Assembly (NCBI GenBank): GCA_028693775.1
Contig: JAQUUS010000042.1
Coordinates: forward strand, 1 to 9,647
Direction: 5' to 3'
Source: Alphaproteobacteria bacterium
GTDB taxonomy: Bacteria > Pseudomonadota > Alphaproteobacteria > UBA9219
Length of the DNA: 9,647 nucleotides
The notes under the pieces are model-generated. The model worked only from the letters and a program-made list of their open reading frames with translations. It ran no database searches and was not told the origin of the DNA. Made by a program: the position numbers and the translations under genes. This document shows, in pieces, positions 1 through 6,424 of the stretch (the first letter of the stretch is position 1; the number at the start of each line of letters is the position of its first letter).

Positions 1-495
1 GTCCGGGGTTTTGTCGCGACACCACGAGACAAACGCAAAGCCGTAGACAGCTGACAGGCCCAGCGACAGAGGAAGCGGCATGCGGGCGCCGGGACAGGCG
101 GCGTCGACGGTCGCGTCCATGGCTTTCATGACTGTATGAGCCAAGGAACGCGCCAGCTCTTTATCGTGCGGCGCGGCTTCGGCTATGGAGACGATGCCTT
201 CGCGGAAGGTTTGGAGAATGTCGAAACGCGCCATCAGGAGGTCGAACAGCGCATCGTGGACACAGGCCGAAACCTTTCCGGCTTTGGCTATGGACTCGCG
301 CGTGATCTCTTCGCCGATGAGGGGGATGAGATCGGTGGGGCGCGCACAGATCTTTTTGAGCGCAGCGGCAGGCATTTTCGCTTCCTTCGCCACTGCGGTC
401 AGCGTGACTTCAGGCCAGCCTTTTTTGGCCGCCAGCTTCAATGCCGCCTGGGCGATTTTGGCGTTTGCGGTTTGCTTTTTTTTCATCGGCGGCAT
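1..495 (-). CDS. TetR/COQ9-like protein, 3' end beyond the window
   Basis: This 165-codon open frame is not closed; its C-terminus lies left of the window. Residues about 12-60 read as a TetR-type helix-turn-helix: an IAQAALKLAAKKGWPEVTLT helix, then VAKEAKMPAAALKKI. The middle (HDALFDLLMARFDILQTFRE, about 80-99) and the WCRDKTPD stretch at the edge resemble the TetR-fold proteins annotated as TetR or COQ9-like in alphaproteobacteria. COQ9 supports ubiquinone synthesis, so a regulator or a lipid/quinone-binding role are both possible. I chose the start at 495 because its ATG shares one base with the tsaB stop (TGATG) and has GAGGA just upstream; a second ATG at 486 is the alternative. The overlap implies translation coupled to tsaB. 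The family is fairly sure, the function is not. Confidence 0.75.
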   Translation of the reverse strand, partial: MPPMKKKQTANAKIAQAALKLAAKKGWPEVTLTAVAKEAKMPAAALKKICARPTDLIPLIGEEITRESIAKAGKVSACVHDALFDLLMARFDILQTFREGIVSIAEAAPHDKELARSLAHTVMKAMDATVDAACPGARMPLPLSLGLSAVYGFAFVSWCRDKTPD

Positions 496-1103
496 CAGGT
501 CCTCACGGACTTGATCGTGACGTCGGGCGCGCGCAAATACAGAGGACGCGGTAAAAATTCGGGGGCTTTGAGATCGGCCGCTTCGGCCAGCGCGGCGCAG
601 GCCGACAAAATATCCGCATCGGGCGTTGCGATGTCGCCGACGGTTTCGGTGTAGGGGTGCACGTCCATGAACGATTTGATTTCGTCCTCGGTCATCATGC
701 ATGCGGGGGAAGGCTCGCCTTTGGCCGGGTAGAATTTGCAGAAAAGCTCGGCGCGCTTGGACTCGATCACCACAAGGAGATTTTTGGGTCTCGGGTTGAG
801 GGCTTTGTAGATTGCAAAACGGTCGACGCCCACAACGGGCTTTTTCGACGCAAGGCCGATGCCGCGCGCCGCCGCAAGGCCGACGCGCACGCCTGTGAAG
901 CTTCCGGGACCGCGCGTGACTGCGATCCGGTCGAGGCCGGGAAATCCTGTTTTCGCCCGCGCCAGCGCATCCACGACCATGGGCATGAGCCGCGCGTCCT
1001 GCCCTCTTTGCATGGACTCGCTCATGCGCACGACCGCCGTTCCGTCTTGAAAGACGCCGACGTTGCAGGCCGAACCGCTGCTATCGAGGACAAGGATTCG
1101 CAC
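495..1103 (-). CDS. tsaB: tRNA t6A biosynthesis protein TsaB
   Basis: TsaB is the non-catalytic partner of TsaD in the cytoplasmic complex that puts threonylcarbamoyl on A37 of ANN-decoding tRNAs. The 202-residue product has the ASKHA-like start MRILVLDSSGSACNVGV, the family signature GPGSFTGVRVG at residues 65-75, a hydrophobic NLLVVIESKR strand near 108-117 and a C-terminal PLYLRAPDVT typical of alphaproteobacterial members. It is shorter than the E. coli protein (about 231). The start is GTG at 1103; its GAGG ribosome-binding site overlaps the TGA stop of nfu (TGAGGCGGCGTG), and only 6 nt separate the genes. The stop overlaps the next gene by one base. rimI, a common neighbour of tsaB, is not the next gene here. 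Confidence 0.93.
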   Translation of the reverse strand: MRILVLDSSGSACNVGVFQDGTAVVRMSESMQRGQDARLMPMVVDALARAKTGFPGLDRIAVTRGPGSFTGVRVGLAAARGIGLASKKPVVGVDRFAIYKALNPRPKNLLVVIESKRAELFCKFYPAKGEPSPACMMTEDEIKSFMDVHPYTETVGDIATPDADILSACAALAEAADLKAPEFLPRPLYLRAPDVTIKSVRT

Positions 1104-1109
1104 GCCGCC

Positions 1110-1670
1110 TCACACGTTCCCGGGTGAAACCTGACGGACTTCGCGGACTTCAGGGATGTAGTGGCGCAACAGGCTTTCGACCCCCGCCTTGAGCGTGAGC
1201 GTCGCGCTGGGACAGCCCGCGCAGGCGCCTTTGAGGGTCAGGTAGACGATGCCGTCTTCGAAACGCTGAAACACAATGTCTCCGCCGTCCTGCGCCACCG
1301 CAGGGCGAATCCGGTGATCGAGCAAGTCCCGGATCTGGGCTACGACGGGGTCTTCGTCGCCCGCTTCGGCTTCGCCGGAAACGGTGTCGTCGAGGATGGG
1401 CTTGCCGGAGGTGTAGTGCTCCATGATCGCCGTCAGGATTGCCGGCTTCAGGCCCGGCCATGCTTTATCCTCGGCTTTCGTGACCGCGATGAAATCGGCG
1501 CCGAAAAAGACCGCGCGGACGCCTTCGATCTCGAACAGGCTTTGCGCAAGCGGGGACCGGAGCGCATCCTTGGGCGAGGTCATGTCGAGCGTTCCCTGCT
1601 CCATGACTTCGCGGCCGGGGAGAAATTTCATCGTCGCCGGATTCGGCGTTTCCTCGGTTTGGATGAACAT
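1110..1670 (-). CDS. NifU-family Fe-S cluster scaffold (Nfu type)
   Basis: This is a cytoplasmic carrier that receives a [4Fe-4S] cluster and passes it to apo-enzymes. The 186-residue protein has the two Nfu domains in the usual order. The N-terminal domain (about 1-88) begins MFIQTEETPNPATMKFLPG, the hallmark of mitochondrial and alphaproteobacterial Nfu1. An acidic linker (GEAEAGDED, 99-107) follows. The C-terminal NifU domain (about 108-180) carries the cluster-binding CxxC as C150 and C153 in GACAGCPSA. ATG at 1670 is preceded by GAAGGAGA at good spacing, so the start is secure. It heads a compact run with tsaB and the TetR/COQ9-like gene. The aldolase terminator lies upstream; I saw no convincing promoter in the 75-nt gap, so read-through is possible. 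Confidence 0.95.
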   Translation of the reverse strand: MFIQTEETPNPATMKFLPGREVMEQGTLDMTSPKDALRSPLAQSLFEIEGVRAVFFGADFIAVTKAEDKAWPGLKPAILTAIMEHYTSGKPILDDTVSGEAEAGDEDPVVAQIRDLLDHRIRPAVAQDGGDIVFQRFEDGIVYLTLKGACAGCPSATLTLKAGVESLLRHYIPEVREVRQVSPGNV

Positions 1671-1689
1671 CCGTCGTCTCCTTCAAAAT

Positions 1690-1731
1690 AAAGAGGGCGA
1701 GACCAAGCTCGGCGGCCTGCCTCGCCCTTTA
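1690..1731 (-). terminator. Probable rho-independent terminator of the aldolase gene
   Basis: Read on the minus strand, GGGCGAG (1727-1721) pairs perfectly with CTCGCCC (1701-1695) across a 19-nt loop and is followed by TCTTTATTTTG. The hairpin begins about 20 nt after the aldolase stop codon. The loop is long and the T-run is interrupted, so some read-through into nfu is likely. Confidence 0.5.
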
Positions 1732-1745
1732 TCGGTTCGGCAGGC

Positions 1746-2678
1746 TCAGACCGCCTTGCCCTTGTAGATCTCGACAATCTGATCGAGAAGCTTGAGGGCG
1801 TCTTCGCGCGGGCGCTGGAAGCAATTGCGGCCGATGATCGACCCGTTGCCGCCGCCTTCGTAGATCGCGCGGGCATCGGCAAGGACGCTGTCCTGTCCCT
1901 TGGCCGCACCGCCCGAAAACACCACGATGCGCTTCCCTTCGAAGCACGACTGCATCACATGGCGGACGCGATCGGCTTGCGTGGCCATGGGGATTTTCTT
2001 TTCTTCGTAGACTTTCCTGGCTTCCTTTTGTTCGAGGAAGTCGGAGGGCAGCTTCACCTTGACGATGTTCGCGCCAAGCAGGCACGCCATGTGCGCGCTG
2101 TAGGCGATGATGTCGAGGGCGGTTTCGCCTTCCTTGGTGAGATTGCCGCCGCGCGCATACGACCACAGCACGACCGCAAGGCCCTTGGCTTTGGCTTCGG
2201 CGGAAAGATCGCGGAATTCCTCATACTGGCCGTACATGTTGTCCGATCCGGGATAGATCGTGAAGCCAACGGCAGAGCAGCCGAGGCGCAGGGCGTCGGA
2301 GACGCTTGCCGTTACCGCCTGATCGGCGTTTTCCTTTTGGCGCGACAGGCTGTTGGCGCTGTTGAGTTTCAGGATCGTGGGGATCGCTCCGGCGAACGTA
2401 TCCGCTCCTGCGGCAAGCGAACCCAGCGGCGCGGCGTAGGCGTTCAATCCTGCGTCAATCGCCAGCTGATAGTGATAGTGCGGGTCGTAGGCCGGGGGAT
2501 TCACCGCAAAGCTGCGGGCGGGGCCGTGTTCGAAACCCTGATCGACCGGCAAAATAACGACATGGCCCGTTCCGCCCAAGCGGCCCGCCATGAGAATCCG
2601 GGCGAGATTGGCTTTGGTTCCGGGCGTTTCGCCTTCGTACCAGCTCAAAATCTCTCGGACGCGACGCGATAATTTCAT
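1746..2678 (-). CDS. Fructose-bisphosphate aldolase, class I (DhnA/FbaB type)
   Basis: This cytoplasmic Schiff-base aldolase cleaves fructose-1,6-bisphosphate to glyceraldehyde-3-phosphate and dihydroxyacetone phosphate, or makes it in gluconeogenesis. The 310-residue product shows ILPVDQGFEHGP (42-53), GFTIYPGSDNMYGQ (138-151), the GANIVKVKLP strand (202-211) whose first lysine, K207, is the likely Schiff-base residue, and the phosphate-binding ends FSGG (254-257) and IIGRNCFQR (281-289). The frame can be read back to a TTG at 2762, but the family start is MKLSRRVREIL. ATG 2678 has GAAGG eight bases upstream, and the added 28 residues look non-coding. It is a single-gene unit divergent from cdsA. 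Confidence 0.95.
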   Translation of the reverse strand: MKLSRRVREILSWYEGETPGTKANLARILMAGRLGGTGHVVILPVDQGFEHGPARSFAVNPPAYDPHYHYQLAIDAGLNAYAAPLGSLAAGADTFAGAIPTILKLNSANSLSRQKENADQAVTASVSDALRLGCSAVGFTIYPGSDNMYGQYEEFRDLSAEAKAKGLAVVLWSYARGGNLTKEGETALDIIAYSAHMACLLGANIVKVKLPSDFLEQKEARKVYEEKKIPMATQADRVRHVMQSCFEGKRIVVFSGGAAKGQDSVLADARAIYEGGGNGSIIGRNCFQRPREDALKLLDQIVEIYKGKAV

Positions 2679-2773
2679 GATTTTTGCCTTCTTCTTCTGT
2701 TTTTGAACGTTTGGGCCCGGCTTCCCGTCTGCCCGGCTCTTGGCCAACCTGTTGATACCCAATGACGGCCTTC

Positions 2774-2837
2774 TTGTCCATCGGGGCTTGTATGCGTTAA
2801 AATCTTAAAAAAGATGCCCTTCGAGGCAAGCTATGAT
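2774..2837 (+). promoter_or_regulatory. Candidate promoter elements for cdsA-dxr
   Basis: Two possibilities lie in the aldolase/cdsA divergent gap. One is TTGTCC (2774-2779), an 18-nt spacer and TAAAAT (2798-2803). The other is a good -10, TATGAT (2832-2837), without a clear -35; it would give a 5' leader of about 27 nt for the start at 2871. A short inverted repeat, ATCTTAAAAAAGAT (2802-2815), lies between them. This is motif reading only. Confidence 0.35.
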
Positions 2838-2870
2838 AGGGTGCCGTTTTTTAACGACTTATGGATTGTC

Positions 2871-3704
2871 ATGCCTCTTTTGTCCGCTCTTCGGCGCTTC
2901 AATACGACAAATCTGCGCTTGCGCCTGATTTCGTCCGCCATTCTGGCGCCCCTGACCGTTCTGGCCGTTTTCCTCGGCGGAAAAATCTATTGCGCCGTCG
3001 TCGCCTGCGCGTTGACCATCGGCCTTTATGAGTGGATCCGCCTCGTATCCCCCAAGGCTCTGGACAGGCTCACAGGCATCGCCTGCGCCTCCCTTGTCGC
3101 CCTTTTGGGCGTCGCCGCGCTGCTTTCCATGGCAACCGCCGCCGCGCTCGGCATCGTTCTCGTTCCCGCCATCTACCTCCTTGCCAGATACGAACGCGCC
3201 GATGCGCCCGGCCTCATCGCGCTGGGCCTCCCCTATATGGGCGGCAGCGGGCTGGCTTTGCTGGGCTTGCGTTCCGCTCCCGAAAACGGCGTGGGCCTTG
3301 TTTTCTATCTGCTCTCCGTCGTTTGGGCGACCGACGTCGGCGCTTATCTTGTCGGATCGACCCTCGGCGGAAAAAAACTCGCACCCACGATCAGCCCCGG
3401 AAAAACATGGGCCGGGCTCTTCGGCGGCGTCGCTATCGCCACCGCTGTGGGCTATGCCGCCGCCATCGCTTTCGGCGCTCAGGTTCCGTCGTTCGCGCTC
3501 GTTCTTTCGCCGATCCTCGCTCTTGTATCGCAGGCAGGCGATTTGTTCGAATCCTATACGAAACGCCGCGCCGGCGTGAAGGAAAGCGGCGATCTGATCC
3601 CCGGCCACGGCGGCATTCTGGATCGTATCGACGGCCTCGTGTTCGCCGCGATGTTTGCGTATCTCTTTCAGATTTCCCTTGGTGATAGAATTCTTTGGTG
3701 GTGA
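2871..3704 (+). CDS. cdsA: Phosphatidate cytidylyltransferase
   Basis: CdsA is an inner-membrane enzyme that joins phosphatidate and CTP to give CDP-diacylglycerol, the precursor of all bacterial phospholipids. The 277-residue protein is strongly hydrophobic with about eight membrane segments. It carries WATDVGAYLVG (152-162), GGKKLAPTISPGKTWAG (166-182) and the family signature over 228-254: S-Y-T-K-R, then K-E-S-G-D-L, then PGHGGILDRID. The usual Lys-Asp of the signature is Lys-Glu here. The frame is open to an ATG at 2814, but I prefer ATG 2871 because MPLLSALRRFNTTNLRLRLI leads directly into the first membrane segment. No start has a strong ribosome-binding site, so the N-terminus is uncertain. 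dxr follows after 9 nt. Confidence 0.93.
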   Translation: MPLLSALRRFNTTNLRLRLISSAILAPLTVLAVFLGGKIYCAVVACALTIGLYEWIRLVSPKALDRLTGIACASLVALLGVAALLSMATAAALGIVLVPAIYLLARYERADAPGLIALGLPYMGGSGLALLGLRSAPENGVGLVFYLLSVVWATDVGAYLVGSTLGGKKLAPTISPGKTWAGLFGGVAIATAVGYAAAIAFGAQVPSFALVLSPILALVSQAGDLFESYTKRRAGVKESGDLIPGHGGILDRIDGLVFAAMFAYLFQISLGDRILWW

Positions 3705-3713
3705 GGCAATATT

Positions 3714-4895
3714 ATGAATCTCGTTCGCATGAAACCCGCTTCGGAAAAACGCTCGGTTACCATTCTCGGCTCTACAGGCTCGGTCGGCCGGCAGACAATC
3801 GATCTGATCTCCCGCGCTCCCGACGCTTATGACGTTATCGCGTTGACCGCCAACAAGAACGTGGCGACCCTCGCCGAGCAAGCCAGGCAACTCAATGCCG
3901 GGATGGCGATCGTTGCGGACGAAAGCAAATACAAAGAGCTTCGCGACGCGCTGGCAGGAACGAACACAAAAGTCGCTGCGGGCGCAAAGGCTGTGGAAGA
4001 CGCTGCCGCCATCGAGTGCGACTGGCTGATGTCGGGCATTGTGGGCGCAGCCGGACTTCCGGGAACGCTCGCGGCGGCGCGGCGCGGCGGGACTATCGCT
4101 TTCGCCAACAAGGAGACGCTTGTTTGCGCGGGACCGCTCATGATGAAGCTGGTGGCCGAGGCGGGTGCGACGCTGCTTCCGGTAGACAGCGAACACAACG
4201 CTATTTTTCAGGTTTTCGATTTCGATCACAAGGACGGCATTGCACGCCTCATTCTGACCGCTTCGGGCGGGCCTTTCCGCACCCTCTCCCGCGAGCAGAT
4301 GGCCAAGATGACGCCCGAACAGGCCGTCAAGCATCCCGTCTGGAACATGGGCGCCAAAATCTCCATCGACAGCGCAACGCTCATGAACAAGGCGCTCGAG
4401 GTTATCGAGGCTCACTTTTTGTTTCAGATGCCGCGCGAGAAGATCGACGTCATTATTCATCCGCAATCCGTCGTTCACAGCATGGTCGAATACCGCGACG
4501 GGTCCATTCTGGCACAGCTGGGCTCGCCCGACATGCGCACGCCTATCGGCTACTGCCTTGCATGGCCGGAGCGCATGGAGACGCCCGTTCCGAGGCTCGA
4601 TCTGGCGAAGATCGCCCAGCTGACGTTTGAAAATCCGGATCCTGTGAAATTCCCGGCCTTGAGCTATGCTCAGGACGCCATGATCAAGGGCGGCACCGCC
4701 CCGGCCATGATGAGCGCGGCCAACGAAGTCGCCGTGCAGGCCTTTCTGGACAAGCGCATCGGCTTTTTGGACATCGAGCGCATTGTGGGAACGATTCTCT
4801 CCTCGATGCCGGTTTCGGAGCTGACCGATCTCGACGTCTTGCGCGAAGCCGACACGGCAGCGCGCGCCAAGGCGGCCGAGCTGATCGGCAAATAA
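3714..4895 (+). CDS. dxr: 1-deoxy-D-xylulose 5-phosphate reductoisomerase
   Basis: Dxr (IspC) turns DXP into 2-C-methyl-D-erythritol 4-phosphate with NADPH in the cytoplasm, the first committed step of the MEP isoprenoid pathway and the fosmidomycin target. The 393 residues are normal length. Visible motifs are NADPH-binding GSTGSVG (19-25), ANKETLV (131-137), metal-binding D158 and E160 in VDSEHNAIFQ, the flexible loop HPVWNMG (207-213), SATLMNKALEVIEAH (220-234) with metal ligand E229, and IIHPQSVVHSMVEYRDGS (247-264). ATG 3714 has GAGG upstream, and that GAGG overlaps the cdsA stop (TGAGGCAATATTATG), pointing to coupled translation. An in-frame ATG at 3729 is a less likely start. rseP, a common next gene, is absent. 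Confidence 0.97.
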   Translation: MNLVRMKPASEKRSVTILGSTGSVGRQTIDLISRAPDAYDVIALTANKNVATLAEQARQLNAGMAIVADESKYKELRDALAGTNTKVAAGAKAVEDAAAIECDWLMSGIVGAAGLPGTLAAARRGGTIAFANKETLVCAGPLMMKLVAEAGATLLPVDSEHNAIFQVFDFDHKDGIARLILTASGGPFRTLSREQMAKMTPEQAVKHPVWNMGAKISIDSATLMNKALEVIEAHFLFQMPREKIDVIIHPQSVVHSMVEYRDGSILAQLGSPDMRTPIGYCLAWPERMETPVPRLDLAKIAQLTFENPDPVKFPALSYAQDAMIKGGTAPAMMSAANEVAVQAFLDKRIGFLDIERIVGTILSSMPVSELTDLDVLREADTAARAKAAELIGK

Positions 4896-4962
4896 ACGCC
4901 TTCGAAAGACGGCGCTCTTCTCTATTCGTTTGCTATGGGATTTTATGCCGGAGCGCGCACGC

Positions 4963-4996
4963 AAAAAACCGCGTTCGGAACGACCGGTTCCGAACG
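4963..4996 (-). terminator. Strong rho-independent terminator of rpmJ
   Basis: A perfect 10-bp inverted repeat, CGTTCGGAAC (4972-4981) and GTTCCGAACG (4987-4996), has a 5-nt loop. Read on the minus strand it is followed by CGG and then six T (4968-4963). It begins about 30 nt after the rpmJ stop. On the plus strand no T-run follows, so it does not look like the dxr terminator, and I found no convincing one for dxr. Confidence 0.85.
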
Positions 4997-5024
4997 GGTG
5001 CGGACAAAAACAGACTTATGCCGA

Positions 5025-5150
5025 TTAGCCCTGACGCGCTTTGTAACGCGGATTGGTCTTGTTGATCACATAGGTGCGGCCTTTGCGGCGAACAACCTTG
5101 CAACCAGCATGGCGCTTCTTCAGCGACTTGAGTGAGTTGGCGATTTTCAT
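5025..5150 (-). CDS. rpmJ: 50S ribosomal protein L36, zinc-free type
   Basis: This 41-residue, very basic protein is the smallest large-subunit protein. The sequence starts MKIANSLKSLKKRHAGCKVV and ends in TNPRYKARQG, matching alphaproteobacterial L36. It lacks the C-C-C-H zinc ligands of the canonical form: only one cysteine (C17) remains, and the third and fourth positions are Asn and Tyr. It is therefore the 'C-minus' (YkgO-like) kind. The frame is open much further upstream (to 5372), but ATG 5150 has GAAGGA seven bases before it and matches the family start. It is a single-gene unit with its own promoter and terminator, divergent from phoH. Confidence 0.95.
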   Translation of the reverse strand: MKIANSLKSLKKRHAGCKVVRRKGRTYVINKTNPRYKARQG

Positions 5151-5178
5151 AACACTATCCTTCAATTTTGCCGGACAT

Positions 5179-5207
5179 CTCATAGGGATTGCTGTCCTTT
5201 CTGTCAA
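5179..5207 (-). promoter_or_regulatory. Promoter of rpmJ
   Basis: On the minus strand a perfect -35 TTGACA (5207-5202) is followed by a 17-nt spacer and TATGAG (5184-5179). Transcription would start near 5172, leaving a 5' leader of about 20 nt that contains the GAAGGA ribosome-binding site. It is the best sigma70-type promoter I found in the window. Confidence 0.75.
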
Positions 5208-5670
5208 GGAAATCAAGCACGGGTTTGCTTTTTCTTTCCGGCGGTTTTGGCATTTCCCTTTGTTTTTTAAGCCAATACGCCCAGTTCTTAAAAATGCGCT
5301 TGAGGGCATCGGCGAGGCGGAGGGGTGGTTAATTATTTCAGAAAAACATTCCGGTTTCGAATCAAAAGCCATTGAAAGCCGGGCTGTGTATAACTATTTA
5401 TTAACCAGGAAATATTTAGGATTCAGATGTTCGCGATTCGCGAAAAAGCTGTTCTGTTTCAGCACGATGAGTTCGCTTCGCCCGACAGGGCGTCGCAACG
5501 GGAGGCAGGGACGTTAAGAAAACGCATCCAGCGCTCGCTTCCGCCAGGCCTAGCCACGGCTCAGACAGGTTTTTTGCACTCCTTTACATCCCCCTTCACA
5601 GTTCCCCTATCGGCGCGGCAGGACGCCGGTCCGGGTTTTTGCGTTTCTGTCAAACAACCAAGGAGAGTCT
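5208..5670 (+). other. Gene-poor leader region upstream of phoH
   Basis: No credible gene is visible. The first part is relatively AT-rich and holds a TATAAC hexamer (5389-5394) that could be a -10 without a good -35. It overlaps TGTGTATAA (5385-5393), which fits the DnaA-box consensus. Further on are a short palindrome TTCGCG-ATT-CGCGAA (5430-5444), a small hairpin CGCCC-GACA-GGGCG (5479-5492), a T-run at 5570-5575 behind a weak stem, and a terminator-like element: CGGCG/CGCCG (5611-5615/5624-5628) overlaps GGAC/GTCC (5621-5624/5629-5632), followed by GGGTTTTT. The phoH ribosome-binding site AAGGAG (5660-5665) closes the region. If transcription starts near 5400, phoH has a leader of about 270 nt. 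Confidence 0.4.
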
Positions 5671-6414
5671 ATTGGCAAGCGATACGATAGATTAAGTCGC
5701 ACAGAAAAAGCTTATAACGTCGAACCTCTTTATGGAAGAAACTCGCCCTGGGATCCTTTGAACAATCCCGCCTTCGACAGAAGGGATCAAAGTTATGTAC
5801 GAAAGGTCAAGCCTCAAAACGTCAACCAATCCCTGCTGATGGAGGCCATGGCCGAGAACAGCCTTGTGATGGCTTTGGGCCCCGCCGGGACCGGCAAGAC
5901 CTATCTGGCCATTACCGCCGCCGTCGAGGCGCTCGAAGCCGGTCAGGTCGATCGTATCATTCTCTCGCGACCCGCTGTCGAGGCCGGAGAGACTCTCGGC
6001 TATCTGCCCGGAGACTTGCAGGAGAAAATGTCGCCGTTCCTGAGGCCTCTTTACGACGCTCTCAACGACCGGATCGGCGGCAAGCGCATCAAGCAGCTTC
6101 TGGCGGACGGCTCCATCGAGATCGCCCCCATCGGCTTCATGCGCGGACGCACGCTTAACAATGCCTTCATTGTTATCGACGAGGCTCAGAACTGCACCTA
6201 CAACCAGATCAAGATGCTTCTGACACGTCTCGGCTGGCACTCAACCATGGTTCTTACGGGCGATCCGGATCAGAGCGATCTTCTGGACGGGCTTTCGGGC
6301 CTCAAGGAAATCGCGCGCAGGCTCGAACCCGTGTCGGGCGTCGCCGTCGTTCGACTCACGGACAAGGATATCGTGCGCCACCCGCTCGTGGCCAGCATGC
6401 TGGGCGTTCTTTAA
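5671..6414 (+). CDS. phoH: PhoH-family ATPase, short form, probable AUU start
   Basis: PhoH proteins are cytoplasmic P-loop ATPases of the helicase-like fold linked to RNA metabolism. From ATT 5671 the product is 247 residues, shorter than the YbeZ type (about 330). It has Walker A GPAGTGKT (70-77), RPAVEAGETLGYLPGDLQEK (100-119), GFMRGRTLNNAFIVIDEAQN (155-174) with Walker B D170-E171, and TGDPDQSDL (196-204). The only in-frame ATG, GTG or TTG upstream of the domain is TTG 5758, which has no ribosome-binding site. A strong AAGGAGAG (5660-5667) sits instead just before ATT 5671. The 29 codons between the two read as a plausible basic N-terminus (GKRYDRLSRTEKAYNVEPLY). I therefore favour ATT; the N-terminus remains uncertain. 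ybeY, the usual partner of the long form, is not adjacent. Confidence 0.85.
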   Translation: MGKRYDRLSRTEKAYNVEPLYGRNSPWDPLNNPAFDRRDQSYVRKVKPQNVNQSLLMEAMAENSLVMALGPAGTGKTYLAITAAVEALEAGQVDRIILSRPAVEAGETLGYLPGDLQEKMSPFLRPLYDALNDRIGGKRIKQLLADGSIEIAPIGFMRGRTLNNAFIVIDEAQNCTYNQIKMLLTRLGWHSTMVLTGDPDQSDLLDGLSGLKEIARRLEPVSGVAVVRLTDKDIVRHPLVASMLGVL

Positions 6415-6424
6415 CCCGCGCTTT

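Noticed and set aside
136..654. Plus-strand frame of 172 codons at the left edge
   Set aside because: It lies antisense to the TetR/COQ9-like gene and tsaB, which have clear protein features.
2679..2762. 28-residue N-terminal extension of the aldolase from TTG 2762
   Set aside because: The family start is MKLSRRVREIL, ATG 2678 has a good ribosome-binding site, and the extension is Lys-rich and unlike the family.
2859..4964. A 701-codon open frame on the minus strand opposite cdsA and dxr
   Set aside because: Both plus-strand genes are certain from their motifs. The antisense frame is a by-product of their codon usage; its translation is Arg/Gly/His-rich without a recognisable domain.
5351..5364. 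T-arm-like GGTTTCGAATC suggesting a tRNA
   Set aside because: No acceptor, D-arm or anticodon stem can be built around it.
5151..5372. 74-residue N-terminal extension of L36
   Set aside because: It runs through the promoter and ribosome-binding site of the 41-residue gene, and L36 is always small.
5385..5393. DnaA-box match TGTGTATAA (reverse TTATACACA)
   Set aside because: It is a single site with no further boxes or origin genes nearby. A nine-base match of this kind is expected by chance in a sizeable share of windows this long.
5427..5690. 87-codon frame upstream of and overlapping phoH
   Set aside because: It has no ribosome-binding site and no recognisable sequence, and its end contains the phoH ribosome-binding site and start.
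6392..6403. Perfect 12-bp palindrome CCAGCATGCTGG near the end of phoH
   Set aside because: It lies within conserved coding sequence and has no T-run, so it is most likely chance.
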